This document shows, in pieces, positions 1 to 8,595 of a stretch of 64,000 nucleotides of DNA (position 1 is its first letter; every line of letters begins with the position of its first letter). The notes under the pieces are model-generated. The model was not told the DNA's origin. It saw nothing but the letters and a program-made list of their open reading frames with translations, and ran no database searches. Location of the stretch: positions 620,001 to 684,000 of the forward strand of contig CAWFPH010000003.1 of NCBI GenBank assembly GCA_963817615.1, written 5' to 3'. Source of the DNA: FEN-1219 sp963817615 (GTDB lineage Bacteria; Pseudomonadota; Gammaproteobacteria; Steroidobacterales; Rariloculaceae). The translations under genes and the position numbers were made by a program.

Positions 1-1
1 G

Positions 2-310
2 AACCTCGCGCTGTATCGCGCGCTCGGCGCGGCCGCTCTCGGTGTTGCGAACGCGGTGAACGGCATGGTGTTCGGTCTCGCCATGCTCGTCGAGATCGGC
101 GTGCTGGCTCGGCTGCGCCGCGACCTCACGACGATGGGCGTGCTCGCCGTCGCATACGTGGCGCTCTGGACGCTGGCGCCGGCCGGCCTCGCCGCGAACG
201 ATTGGGTGCCGCCGCTGCTGTTCTCGGGGTATTGGACGGCGGCCGTGCTGTTGACGCCGCGCTGCCGCAGGGTGATGTATGACGCATGGTCGTCGTTCCG
301 ACCGGCCTGA
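2..310 (+). CDS. C-terminal part of an integral membrane protein (truncated by window edge)
   Basis: The reading frame is open from the first bases of the window and stops at 310, leaving about 102 residues. They are strongly hydrophobic, with about three membrane segments: an Ala/Gly-rich stretch, one around LAVAYVALWTLAPAGLAA, and one around LLFSGYWTAAVLL. A short basic tail follows. The next gene, a glycosyltransferase, starts 32 nt before this one ends, so the two are translationally linked. In such a polysaccharide cluster the protein could be a flippase, polymerase or similar membrane protein, but the visible part does not decide which. The start lies outside the window. Confidence 0.6.
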   Translation, partial: NLALYRALGAAALGVANAVNGMVFGLAMLVEIGVLARLRRDLTTMGVLAVAYVALWTLAPAGLAANDWVPPLLFSGYWTAAVLLTPRCRRVMYDAWSSFRPA

Positions 311-1472
311 CCTGAAGGCCGACATCGTGCTGTTGTCCACCGCGGATTGGGACAATCCGTTCTGGACGAACAAGCAGCACGTGGCCGTCGAGCTCGCGCG
401 CCGCGGGCACCGCGTGCTGTACATCGACTCGCTCGGGCTGCGCAGGCCGTCGGCGTCGAGCCAGGACTTCGGCCGCATCGTGCGCCGGCTGCTCCGCGGT
501 CTACGTCCGCCGCGGCGCGTGCGAGAGCGGCTGTGGGTCTGGTCGCCGATCGTGATTCCGCTGCAGCGCTACCCGCTCGTGCGAGCGCTGAACCGGTTGT
601 CGCTGGTCGCGGGGCTCGCGCTCTGGAGCCGTTGGCTGCATCTGCGCCACGACCTGCTCTGGACGTACAACCCGATGACCATGCGGCTGTTTCCGACGAA
701 AGGCTTCGGCAGCGTCGTGTATCACTGCGTCGACGAGATCGGCGCGCAGCGCGGCATGCCGGCACGGGAGATCGGCGAGGCCGAGCGCCAGCTGCTCGCG
801 GCCGCGAACTACTGCTTCGTGACGGCGGAGCATCTGCTCGAGACCCGCCGGGGCCTGTGTCCGAGCGTGCACTACTTCCCCAACGTCGCGGACTTCGCGC
901 ATTTCGCGCAAGCGCGCGAGCCGCACGTGCAGGTGCCCGAGGATCTCGCGCGGCTGCCGGCGCCGCGGATCGGCTTCGTCGGCGCGATCAGCGACCAGAA
1001 GGTCGATCTTGTGCTGCTGCGCCGGCTCGCGGAGTCCCATCCCGAGTGGTCCATCGCGCTGATCGGCAAGGTGGGCGAGGGCGATCCCTGGACGAACATC
1101 GAGCCTCTGCGCGGGCTCGATAATCTGCATCTGCTCGGTCCGAAGCCGTACGCGGCCCTGCCGGCCTACCTGAAAGGCTTCGATGTCGCGATCTTGCCGA
1201 GCGCAATCAACGCGTACACGCGCGCCATGTTCCCCATGAAGTTCTTCGAGTACCTCGCGGCGGGTTGCCCCGTCGTCAGCACTGCGTTGCCCGCGCTGCG
1301 GCAATTCGAAGGCGTGGCCTGCCTCGCGGCGACGTCCGAGGAGTTCATCGCGTGCATCGAGCGCGCGCTCGAAGGCGACGGTCCGGCGCTCGCGAAGCGG
1401 CTCGCCGCGGCGCGCGAGCACACCTACGAGCACCGGACCGCACGGATGATGCAGCTCATGGAGGCAAAATGA
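279..1472 (+). CDS. Glycosyltransferase, GT-B fold, exopolysaccharide cluster
   Basis: This 397-residue protein probably transfers a sugar to a growing exopolysaccharide repeat unit at the cytoplasmic membrane. The N-terminus (DIVLLSTADWDNPFWTNKQH, about residues 14-33) is a Rossmann strand followed by a substrate loop. The C-terminal half has the nucleotide-sugar region FFEYLAAGCPVVS near residue 320, with the Glu expected of GT1/GT4-like retaining enzymes. The chosen ATG overlaps the upstream membrane gene by 32 nt and follows an AGGGTG-like Shine-Dalgarno (SD). The stop at 1470-1472 overlaps the ATG of the next glycosyltransferase. Sugar specificity cannot be read from the sequence. Confidence 0.85.
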   Translation: MTHGRRSDRPDLKADIVLLSTADWDNPFWTNKQHVAVELARRGHRVLYIDSLGLRRPSASSQDFGRIVRRLLRGLRPPRRVRERLWVWSPIVIPLQRYPLVRALNRLSLVAGLALWSRWLHLRHDLLWTYNPMTMRLFPTKGFGSVVYHCVDEIGAQRGMPAREIGEAERQLLAAANYCFVTAEHLLETRRGLCPSVHYFPNVADFAHFAQAREPHVQVPEDLARLPAPRIGFVGAISDQKVDLVLLRRLAESHPEWSIALIGKVGEGDPWTNIEPLRGLDNLHLLGPKPYAALPAYLKGFDVAILPSAINAYTRAMFPMKFFEYLAAGCPVVSTALPALRQFEGVACLAATSEEFIACIERALEGDGPALAKRLAAAREHTYEHRTARMMQLMEAK

Positions 1473-1526
1473 CCATCGAGGCGGCGACACTCGACGCCGG
1501 CGCCCGCGCCGGGCCGAGTCGCGCTC

Positions 1527-2702
1527 GTGCACGATTGGCTCACTGCGTACGTCGGCGGCGAACGCGTGCTCGAGCAGATGATCGCGCTGTATCCCGCAGC
1601 GAACGTCTACACGTCGATCGACGTGCTGGCCGAGCGGGATCGGGCGTTCCTCAAGGGCAAGCAGCCGGTCACGACCTTCGCGCAGCGCTCGCGGCTCGTG
1701 CGTACGCATCACCGTCAGTTCCTGCCGCTTCTGATGCTTGCGGTCGAGCAGCTCGATGTGAGCGATGCCGAGCTCGTGCTGTCGAGCAGCTCCGCGATCG
1801 CGAAGGGTGTGCTGACCGGGCCCGAGCAGCTGCACGTGAGCTACGTGCACTCGCCGATGCGCTATGCCTGGGACCTCCAGCATCAATACCTGCGCGACGC
1901 CGGGCTCGATGCGGGCCTGCGCGGGCTGCTCGCGCGCTGGCTGCTGCACAAGGCGAGACTCTGGGACGTGCGCACGGCCAACGGCGTCGATCACTTCATC
2001 GCGAACTCGCAGTTCATCGCGCGGCGCATCTGGAAGGCATACCGCCGCGAGGCGACCGTGATCTATCCGCCCGTGGACGTGGCGGCTTTCGCGCTGCGCG
2101 AGCACAAGGAGGACTTCTATCTCGCCGCGTCGCGGCTCGTCCCGTACAAGAAGGTGCCTGCGATCGTGGAGGCGTTCCGCGCGCTGCCGGACCGGCGGCT
2201 CGTAGTGGTCGGCGACGGCGGCGACATGCGGCGCGTGCGCGAGGTCGCGGGCCGCAACGTCGAGATCCTGGGATACCAGCCGACCGCTGCGCTGCGCGAC
2301 TTGATGCAGCGCGCAAAGGCGTTCGTGTTCGCAGCCGAGGAGGACTTCGGCATTGCGCCCGTGGAGGCGCAAGCCTGCGGCACGCCCGTAATCGCTTACG
2401 GCCGAGGCGGTGCGCGCGAGACCGTGCGCGCCGGGTCGCCGGAACCGACGGGACTGTTCTTCGAGGCGCAGACGCCCGCCGCGATTGCCGCGGCCGTGCT
2501 GCGCTTCGAGCGGGAGCAGCATCGCTATGTCCCCGCGGCCTGCCGAGTCAACGCGCAGCGCTTTGCGGTCGACGTGTTCAACGCGCGTTACTCGGGGTTC
2601 GTGGCGGCTTGTTGGGAGCGATTTCGCGCCGACGGGTCGCGCCATGCAGAGCGCGAGCGAGCCGGCGCAATGCGGCACGACGAGGTGCGGGCCTATGGTT
2701 GA
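1527..2702 (+). CDS. Family 4 glycosyltransferase; start region looks frameshifted
   Basis: The frame from GTG 1527 gives 391 residues of a clear GT4 glycosyltransferase. It has HSPMRYAWDLQ, typical of mannosyltransferase-like members, and the nucleotide-sugar motif EDFGIAPVEAQACG near residue 270 with two Glu seven residues apart. The family usually begins RVALVHDWL. Here RVAL lies upstream of GTG 1527 in the same frame but has no start codon before the stop at 1470. An ATG at 1469 with a good GGAGG SD overlaps the previous stop but is in another frame. A one-base shift between about 1471 and 1515 would join them into one normal gene. The product probably adds a sugar to the same polysaccharide as its neighbours. 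Confidence 0.8.
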   Translation: MHDWLTAYVGGERVLEQMIALYPAANVYTSIDVLAERDRAFLKGKQPVTTFAQRSRLVRTHHRQFLPLLMLAVEQLDVSDAELVLSSSSAIAKGVLTGPEQLHVSYVHSPMRYAWDLQHQYLRDAGLDAGLRGLLARWLLHKARLWDVRTANGVDHFIANSQFIARRIWKAYRREATVIYPPVDVAAFALREHKEDFYLAASRLVPYKKVPAIVEAFRALPDRRLVVVGDGGDMRRVREVAGRNVEILGYQPTAALRDLMQRAKAFVFAAEEDFGIAPVEAQACGTPVIAYGRGGARETVRAGSPEPTGLFFEAQTPAAIAAAVLRFEREQHRYVPAACRVNAQRFAVDVFNARYSGFVAACWERFRADGSRHAERERAGAMRHDEVRAYG

Positions 2703-3909
2703 ACGGTGTTGTCTGCGCGCACTCGCCGTCGCCGTTGCGGCGCTCGGACCCTTCACGGCGTTCGCGCAGGCCACAACGGCGCGCAACGTGAGCGTGCGTC
2801 TCGGCGAGCGGCTTTCGCACGAGGACAATCTCTACCGCTTGCCGGAAGGGCTCGATCCGGCACCGTTCGTCGGCAACGGCGCGCAGCGCGACGATACGGT
2901 GAGCACCACGTTCGTGACGCTCGCGGGGCGCTGGCTCGAGGGCACGCAGCGCGTCGTGCTCGACGCGTCGGCCGCGGTGAACCGGTTCGCGAGCAACGGC
3001 GACCTCGACAACACCTCGGGGCGCGCAGCGCTCGACTGGGATTGGCGTTTCGGCCGGCGCTGGTCCGGAACGCTCGGCGGGGGCCGCGACCGCACGCTCG
3101 CGGGTTTCGCGGACACGCTGTCGCTCGACAAGGACCTGTTCGACACGACCCGTTACCAAAGCACCGTGCGCATCGATGCGGGACCCCGTTGGCAAGCGAC
3201 CGCGAGCGCGCACAGCGCCGACACGATCCATGCGAACCCGGCACGGCGCCGCGACGACCTGAGCCTCGAGTCCGACTCGGTCGGCGTCGAGTATCACACG
3301 CCGCGCGCGGACCGATTGGGGCTCGAGTACACGAAGGCACGCGCCGATTACCCCGAGCAGGCGCTTATGGCGGGTATCGGATCGGCGAGCGACTACGACG
3401 AGCGCATGGCGCGGCTCGAGCTCGGCTACGTATTCACGACGAAGCTCGCGCTCGATGCGAGCGCGGGACGCATCGAGCGCCGGTACGCGCTCGCGCCCGA
3501 AGGCGACTTCGCCGGCCCCGTCTGGAACGCGGCGCTCGACTGGCGCCCGGCGGAGAGCGTGCGGCTCGGCCTGCGACGGTATCGCGAGCTCAAGGCGCAC
3601 GTCGACGCCGAGTCGGACCACTTCGTCGCGAGCGGCGCGCAGGTCACGGCGAGCTGGCGCCCGGTCGACAAAGTCGAGCTCGCGTTCGCGCTCTCGCGGG
3701 AGGCGCAGCGGTACATTGGCGCCGACGCCGATCCGGCGCTCGCGCAGAGGCATGACGAGCCGTTCTCGGGCAGCCTCGAGGTCAACTTCGTGCCGCGCGA
3801 GCACGCCGCGTTCGCGCTTGCGTATCGCCAGGAGTCGCGCGGCTCGAATCGTCTGCGGTTCGACTACGACGCAGCTGCGCTCAGCCTCTCGGCAGAGCTT
3901 CGTTTCTGA
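2695..3909 (+). CDS. EpsL-like outer-membrane beta-barrel protein of exopolysaccharide cluster
   Basis: This 404-residue protein starts at ATG 2695, overlapping the glycosyltransferase by 8 nt. A Sec signal peptide (MVERCCLRALAVAVAALG, cleavage after AFAQA) is followed by many amphipathic beta strands rich in Trp, Arg and alternating hydrophobics. It ends in LSAELRF, the terminal Phe expected of BamA-folded barrels. Size, position and strand pattern fit EpsL-type proteins found in exosortase-linked exopolysaccharide loci, where they probably assist export across the outer membrane. The EpsL assignment rests on context and style, so a generic surface barrel is the alternative. Confidence 0.65.
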   Translation: MVERCCLRALAVAVAALGPFTAFAQATTARNVSVRLGERLSHEDNLYRLPEGLDPAPFVGNGAQRDDTVSTTFVTLAGRWLEGTQRVVLDASAAVNRFASNGDLDNTSGRAALDWDWRFGRRWSGTLGGGRDRTLAGFADTLSLDKDLFDTTRYQSTVRIDAGPRWQATASAHSADTIHANPARRRDDLSLESDSVGVEYHTPRADRLGLEYTKARADYPEQALMAGIGSASDYDERMARLELGYVFTTKLALDASAGRIERRYALAPEGDFAGPVWNAALDWRPAESVRLGLRRYRELKAHVDAESDHFVASGAQVTASWRPVDKVELAFALSREAQRYIGADADPALAQRHDEPFSGSLEVNFVPREHAAFALAYRQESRGSNRLRFDYDAAALSLSAELRF

Positions 3910-3960
3910 GCAACCGAATCGGCGGCTGCAAGGGGACTCTCGCCGAATGGCCCGAGCGAC

Positions 3961-3966
3961 TACAAT
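3961..3966 (+). promoter_or_regulatory. Candidate -10 box for the alpha/beta hydrolase gene
   Basis: TACAAT lies about 100 nt before the start at 4068, in the 158-nt gap after the barrel gene. It has the recurring context CTAnnATCG seen before several other genes here. No convincing -35 is visible at 16-18 nt. Confidence 0.35.
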
Positions 3967-4067
3967 CGACTCGCGGAGCAAGCGTCACGCGCGCGGCGGC
4001 CGGCTGCGGCGCCGCGGCGCGCGCCCGCTGTGCGCGTTCGAATTATTCTTTGGGGGGAACCACACCA

Positions 4068-5060
4068 ATGACACCGATCACCAGACGCACGTTGTTTCGG
4101 TCGACGGGCGCGCTCGCGGCGCTGCCCGCCTTGGGCGCCTTGTCGGCGCGTGCCCAGCCGCCACCGCAAGGCCCATCCGCGTTCGGCGATCTCGAGGTCG
4201 ACAAGGACATCGTCTTCGGCAAGGGCGGTGACCTCGATCTGCTCTGCGACGTCTATCACCCGGCGAAGGCCAACGCGAAACGCATGGCGATCGTGCACCT
4301 GTTTGGCGGCGGCTTCTTCACCGGCAGCAGGGCCGGCGTCACGATGTCGTCGCGCGCGTTCGCGAGCCAGGGCTACGTGAGCGTCGCCGCGACGTATCGG
4401 CTCGACAAGCAGGGCCGTTGGCCCGCGCAGATCGAGGACACGAAGGCCGCGATCCGTTGGACGCGTGCGAACGCTGCAAAGCTCGGCATCGATCCCGACA
4501 AGATCGGCGTCGCGGGCTATTCGGCCGGCGGGCTGCTCGCGCTGATGGCCGCGTGCACCGCCGACAAGCCCGAGCTCGAAGGCAAGGGCGGCAATGCGGG
4601 CGTGAGCTCGAAGGTCGCCGCTTGCATCGGGTTCTATCCGCTGACCATGGCGTCGCCGAACCTGATGCCCGAGGGTCACGCGGACGAGGCGGCTCGCGCA
4701 GCGGCGTCGCCCGCGAAGTACGTGTCGAAGGACTTCGCGCCGACGATCTTCCTGCACGGCGTTGCCGACACGACCATTCCGTATACGAGCTCGCTCGAGC
4801 TATTCAACAAACTGCACGAGGCCGGCGTGAAGGTCGACCTGCACCTGTTCCAGGGCGCCCCGCATGCGTTCGAGGTTCGCAACGAGGACGCGGCGCTCGC
4901 GGCCGCGCAGGTTTCGAACTTGTTCCTCGAGCGCGTGGTCGTGAATCCGAAGGAGTACCCGCCGTTCGGTTTCGGCGGACCGGGCGGCCGGCGACCCGGT
5001 GGGCCTGGTGCTCCCGGCGGCCCCGGCGCGGGTCGGCCGCCGGGCGGCGGCGCAGGTTAG
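4068..5060 (+). CDS. Tat-exported alpha/beta hydrolase (esterase/lipase type)
   Basis: This 330-residue protein has a twin-arginine-like leader (TRRTLFRSTGALAALPALG) ending near ARAQ, so it probably acts in the periplasm. The oxyanion region is HLFGGGFF near residue 75. The nucleophile elbow is GYSAGG with Ser near 152, and later DTTIPY and PHAF supply the Asp and His of a hormone-sensitive-lipase-like triad. The natural substrate is unknown. The last 35 or so residues are a Gly/Pro/Arg-rich low-complexity tail (from about GFGGPGGRRPGG). The start at ATG 4068 follows a GGGGGGAA SD. The gene converges on the sorbosone-dehydrogenase-type gene, with a hairpin between them. Confidence 0.85.
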   Translation: MTPITRRTLFRSTGALAALPALGALSARAQPPPQGPSAFGDLEVDKDIVFGKGGDLDLLCDVYHPAKANAKRMAIVHLFGGGFFTGSRAGVTMSSRAFASQGYVSVAATYRLDKQGRWPAQIEDTKAAIRWTRANAAKLGIDPDKIGVAGYSAGGLLALMAACTADKPELEGKGGNAGVSSKVAACIGFYPLTMASPNLMPEGHADEAARAAASPAKYVSKDFAPTIFLHGVADTTIPYTSSLELFNKLHEAGVKVDLHLFQGAPHAFEVRNEDAALAAAQVSNLFLERVVVNPKEYPPFGFGGPGGRRPGGPGAPGGPGAGRPPGGGAG

Positions 5061-5095
5061 CGGGCGAGCTCGCTCGCGCGGTGACGTCCGAGCCG

Positions 5096-5124
5096 GCGGG
5101 CGCGATTTCGAACGTCGCGCCCGC
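5096..5124. terminator. Perfect 10-bp hairpin between convergent genes
   Basis: GCGGGCGCGA (5096-5105) and TCGCGCCCGC (5115-5124) are exact reverse complements around a 9-nt loop. The hairpin lies in the 81-nt gap between two convergent genes, so it could end transcription from both sides. There is no T-run, as often in GC-rich genomes. Confidence 0.6.
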
Positions 5125-5141
5125 TCGCTCGCGCCGCGGCT

Positions 5142-6440
5142 CTATCGGGCGGACGCGCCGCCGGCGGCCGGCGTGATCTTCAGCATCGCGCCCGCGCTCT
5201 CGTCCGTGAGCACATAGATGAAGCCGTCCTGCCCGACGCGCACGTCGCGCAGCCGCTGTCCCAGATCGGTCAGCAGCTTCTCCTGGCCGGCGGGCTTGCC
5301 CGATGCGTCGAAGCTGATACGCACGAGCGAGCGCGTCATCGTGGCCATCAGCAGATTGCCGCGCCACGCGGGCAGCCGGTCGGCCTCGTAGAATGCGATG
5401 TTGCCGGGATTGATGGACGGCACCCAGTAGAGCACGGGCTCTACCATGCCGGGGACCGGGCCGGTGCCCTTGGCCGTCGGGTCGTTGTTGTAGTGAGCGC
5501 CGTGCGTCACGTCGATCCAGCCATAGTTCTTGCCGGCCTCGATCTTGTTGAGCTCGTCGCCGCCGCGCGGCCCGAACTCGGTCGACCAGAGCGCGCCGGT
5601 CTTCGGATCGATCGTGAGCCCCGTCGGGTTGCGATGACCGAGCGTGTAGATCTCGGGGCGATAGCCCTGCTTCTTCACGAACGGATTGCGGCGCGGGATC
5701 GTACCGTCGTCGCGCAGCCGCAGGATCTTGCCGAGGTCGGACGACGGGTCCTGAGCCTTCTCGCCCCAGTTGCGGTCGCCGCTCGTGACGTAGAGCAAGC
5801 CCGCGCGATCGAACACCATGCGCCCGCCGAAGCTGCCGTCCGCGGGACCCTGGCCGCAGCAGCGATGGTTCTTGCCGGCCATCTCCGGGCCGTACCACTC
5901 GGGCGCGACGAAGATGTCCTCGACGTTCGTGAGCGAGGGTCCGCCGTCCCATCGCGCACGCGCGACCGCGAGCGTCGAGATCGACGGCTCCTTCGCATCG
6001 GGCTTCGAGTAGGCGAAATAGATCAGCCGGTTCTGCGCGAAGTCGGGGTGCAGCTCGATGTCCATGAGCCCGCCGATCACAGCCGCGCGGATCGGCGGCA
6101 GGCCCGCGATCGGCGTCGGGTCGAGCACGCCGCCCCGCACGACGCGAAGCCGGCCCGGACGCTCCGTCACGAGCAGGCTGCCGTCGGGCAGGAACGCCAT
6201 TCCCCACGGATGGTCGAGGCCTTTGACGACCACGCTCACTCCGATCGAGCCCGCTTCCGTTTCAAAGGTCCACGGCCCGTCGCCGAGCGGCTTGGTCGGG
6301 GGCGGTCTACCGCCGCCTGCGCGCGCCGCCGCCCCAGGGCCGGCGTTGCCGGCCGGTTGGGCCGCGGCCGTCGCGGCCGCGAGGGCGACCGATGCGGCGT
6401 AACCGGTGATCGCGGACACCCGACGACGCACGGAAATCAT
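5142..6440 (-). CDS. PQQ-dependent sugar dehydrogenase, glucose/sorbosone dehydrogenase family
   Basis: This 432-residue protein starts with a signal peptide (MISVRRRVSAITGYAASVAL, Ala-rich to AAAQ) and is expected in the periplasm. The six-bladed propeller family is recognised by HPWGMAFLPDGSLLVTERPG, VTSGDRNWGE, LGKILRLRDDG and ALWSTEFGPRGGDELN, which carry conserved His, Arg and Asp residues of the quinoprotein glucose dehydrogenase site. It would oxidise an aldose or related alcohol and pass electrons to a respiratory acceptor. ATG 6440 follows an AAGGAGCG SD; a longer upstream reading frame is non-coding in character. The insert after the signal is Gly/Pro/Arg-rich. Confidence 0.85.
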   Translation of the reverse strand: MISVRRRVSAITGYAASVALAAATAAAQPAGNAGPGAAARAGGGRPPPTKPLGDGPWTFETEAGSIGVSVVVKGLDHPWGMAFLPDGSLLVTERPGRLRVVRGGVLDPTPIAGLPPIRAAVIGGLMDIELHPDFAQNRLIYFAYSKPDAKEPSISTLAVARARWDGGPSLTNVEDIFVAPEWYGPEMAGKNHRCCGQGPADGSFGGRMVFDRAGLLYVTSGDRNWGEKAQDPSSDLGKILRLRDDGTIPRRNPFVKKQGYRPEIYTLGHRNPTGLTIDPKTGALWSTEFGPRGGDELNKIEAGKNYGWIDVTHGAHYNNDPTAKGTGPVPGMVEPVLYWVPSINPGNIAFYEADRLPAWRGNLLMATMTRSLVRISFDASGKPAGQEKLLTDLGQRLRDVRVGQDGFIYVLTDESAGAMLKITPAAGGASAR

Positions 6441-6586
6441 GACGGCGTTCGCTCCTTGCAGATCCGCGGCGGCGCCGAGGATCGCATCCGGGATGCAACA
6501 GCTGCGGCGGCCTCCGCGGCGCGGCGCGCACGCCGTGCTGCGCAAGCGCGCCGGAGCGACGTCGTGCTCGAGTGGAGGCCGCGTCG

Positions 6587-6615
6587 ATCCTAGCGCGCAC
6601 GGCGGAGCGCGGCAA
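6587..6615 (-). promoter_or_regulatory. Sigma-70-like promoter for the sorbosone-dehydrogenase-type gene; rest of the 6441-6749 gap empty
   Basis: Read on the minus strand, TTGCCG (6615-6610), a 17-nt spacer and TAGGAT (6592-6587) form a reasonable promoter, giving a leader of about 140 nt before ATG 6440. Nothing else convincing is seen in 6441-6749: frames on both strands there are Arg/Ala-rich with no start signals. Confidence 0.45.
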
Positions 6616-6749
6616 CGAGCGGCGGTGTCGCGACGGTCTCGGCTTTTTCGTCGCCACGCCACGCCCCGGGCGGCCTTTATCGGCCGAAGCGAGGAGGGCG
6701 ATCAGTCCACTTCACGACAAGTCGGCGGCAGCGCCGCGTCGAGACCGGC

Positions 6750-7175
6750 TCAGCGCACCCGATCGACCCGGATGGGGCCGTAGGGGGTGTCTGCCACGAA
6801 GCCGCGCACCGTGCCGGCCGAGTCGAGCCGAAACTTCACGTCGATGTCGGGGCCTTTCAGAAAGAACTCGGTCTCGGAGGTCGGGAGCAGCTCGAAGGGG
6901 ACCGTAGCCGGGCTCTCGGCCAGCAAGTGACCTTTGTCGATTCGCAGCTCCACGGTGAACCCTCCGCGACCCGCGTATGTGCCCACGTAGCGCTCGAGCA
7001 CCGCGGGCGCGAGCGTGATCGAATGCCGTTCCGCCGGCGCACTCCGGGCCGCGCTGCGCGGTACGCTCGGCAGCGCCGTCGGCGCCGTCGGCGCCGGCGG
7101 GCGCAGCCACAGCCAGAGGCTCGACAGCACGACCGCGCCGCCGAGAAACAGGGCGGGATGCACGGCCAGCTTCAT
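6750..7175 (-). CDS. Small membrane-anchored protein with DUF3471-like beta domain
   Basis: This 141-residue protein begins MKLAVHPALFLGGAVVLSSLWLWL, a signal anchor or uncleaved signal peptide. A Pro/Ala linker and a compact beta-rich domain follow. The pattern LERYVGTYAGRGGFTVELRIDKGHLLAE, with FELLPTSETEFF and a closing TPYGPIRVDRV, resembles the lipocalin-like DUF3471 domain usually found behind beta-lactamase-like enzymes. Here it stands alone. It probably binds a small ligand or acts as an accessory in the periplasm; no catalytic residues are evident. The SD is weak (GCGGGGC). It lies 64 nt after the ABC permease gene on the same strand and may be the operon's last gene. Confidence 0.6.
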   Translation of the reverse strand: MKLAVHPALFLGGAVVLSSLWLWLRPPAPTAPTALPSVPRSAARSAPAERHSITLAPAVLERYVGTYAGRGGFTVELRIDKGHLLAESPATVPFELLPTSETEFFLKGPDIDVKFRLDSAGTVRGFVADTPYGPIRVDRVR

Positions 7176-7239
7176 CGGTGCCCCGCCGCGGCGGGCGCGC
7201 GCTGCTGCACGCGCGCCGTCGCGGCTCGCGCTCGCGCGC

Positions 7240-8595
7240 TCATGCGGCCGCTCGCACGCCGGGCTCCGCCCGGCAGAGCATCCAGTCGAGATTCGCCCAA
7301 CGCCGCCGCGCGAGCTCACGGAACGCGGCCGCGAGCGCCGTGAGCGCTGCCTCTGCTGCGATCAGCGTCGCGATCGGTGTCGCGGGCGACGACGCGTACA
7401 CTGCGACCCCCATCAGCGCGAGCATCGTCGCGACCGCGAGCGTTGCGTCGCCCCAGCCGATTCGCGCCGTGATCAGCAACCCCAAGTACGTGCTGAGCGC
7501 GGTGCCGAGCGCGAGTAGCCCCATGCCGATCGCGAGCATGCTCGTCGGCAGGTAGAAGTGCGTCCCGAGCGCGACCAGCAGCACGAGCAGCACGCCGAGC
7601 GAATAGCTGTTGTGGCGCCAGAACGCGTCCTCGATGCGTCGAAAGAGCTGCGCGCGGGTCCAGTGCGTCCGCAGCCAAAGCCGGCGGCTGCGCGTCGCCG
7701 CGACGCTGGCGATCGCCCCCGCCAGCACGCTCAGGATCGTCAAGAAGAACAGCCATGGCGTGCCGGCCGACGGCGCCATCACCTCGAAACCGCTGAGGAA
7801 ATACGTCGCGATCAGAGCCGGTACGACCTGGCCGGCCGCAAGCAGACCGGGCCGGGCCGTGCCGATCAGGAACGCGACCTCGCCGCCGCCGTGATAGGAG
7901 GCGCCGGCGAGCCTTGCCGCCACCGTTTGCTTGAGCCGCAACAGCCGGGCTTTGTGCCGCGGCACGAGCAGAAATCCGCACGCGAACAGCGCCCATGCGA
8001 TCGCGCAGGCCGCGGCGGGCGGCACGAGCGAGCGCGTCGGCAACGCGATGAAGCGCAGCGGCACCACGAGCGTTGCGATCGTCGCGAACGAGCCGACGAG
8101 CAAGCCGATCGCGTTCCCGATGACGCCCGTGAGCCACAACACGACGTACAGCACGCTGACCGTGAGCAGTGCCACGACGAACGCGCGCTCGAACACCGTG
8201 CCGAGCGCGAGCGGCGTGCGCACGTAGTAGACCGTGACGACGCCGGCCGTCGCGGCGGCGGCGATCAGGAGCGTCGCGAAGGTGCTCGCGAGCAGCTTGG
8301 CCCGACCGTACGGCAGCACGTACAGACAATGGCTCGACGCGAGCCGCGCAAAGAGCGTCGGCAGCAGCGCCGCGCCGAACACGACGCCGAGCACGCCCGC
8401 GACCGGCAGCAGCCTGATCACGGTCTCGATGGCCAGCGAGAACCGCGCGGGTCCGCCCTGCGACGCGACGAGCGGCGGCAGGTACAAAAACAGCGCGCAG
8501 CCGCCGACCACGCCGAGCACGCCGAGCGCCGTGATGCCGCGTCCGAGCGCGGTGCCGGTGAAGTAGGCGGCGATCAGCCGCAGCACGGCTTTCAC
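7240..8595 (-). CDS. ABC transporter membrane protein
   Basis: This 451-residue, highly hydrophobic protein has roughly ten to twelve membrane spans. It starts at GTG 8595, overlapping the ATPase stop as GTGA, which indicates coupled translation and an obligate partnership. The short cytoplasmic stretch WLRTHWTRAQLFRRIED lies mid-protein, and the C-terminus ends RRWANLDWMLCR followed by a few Arg/Ala residues. It should form the membrane part of the exporter with the ATPase at 8592-9467 under the YtrA-type regulator. YtrA-regulated ABC systems in other bacteria often respond to cell-wall-active compounds. The substrate here is unknown. Confidence 0.8.
   Translation of the reverse strand: MKAVLRLIAAYFTGTALGRGITALGVLGVVGGCALFLYLPPLVASQGGPARFSLAIETVIRLLPVAGVLGVVFGAALLPTLFARLASSHCLYVLPYGRAKLLASTFATLLIAAAATAGVVTVYYVRTPLALGTVFERAFVVALLTVSVLYVVLWLTGVIGNAIGLLVGSFATIATLVVPLRFIALPTRSLVPPAAACAIAWALFACGFLLVPRHKARLLRLKQTVAARLAGASYHGGGEVAFLIGTARPGLLAAGQVVPALIATYFLSGFEVMAPSAGTPWLFFLTILSVLAGAIASVAATRSRRLWLRTHWTRAQLFRRIEDAFWRHNSYSLGVLLVLLVALGTHFYLPTSMLAIGMGLLALGTALSTYLGLLITARIGWGDATLAVATMLALMGVAVYASSPATPIATLIAAEAALTALAAAFRELARRRWANLDWMLCRAEPGVRAAA

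Noticed and set aside
501..2828. A 775-codon open frame on the minus strand
   Set aside because: It runs antisense to two clear glycosyltransferases and is Arg/Ala/His-rich, as expected of non-coding frames in GC-rich DNA.
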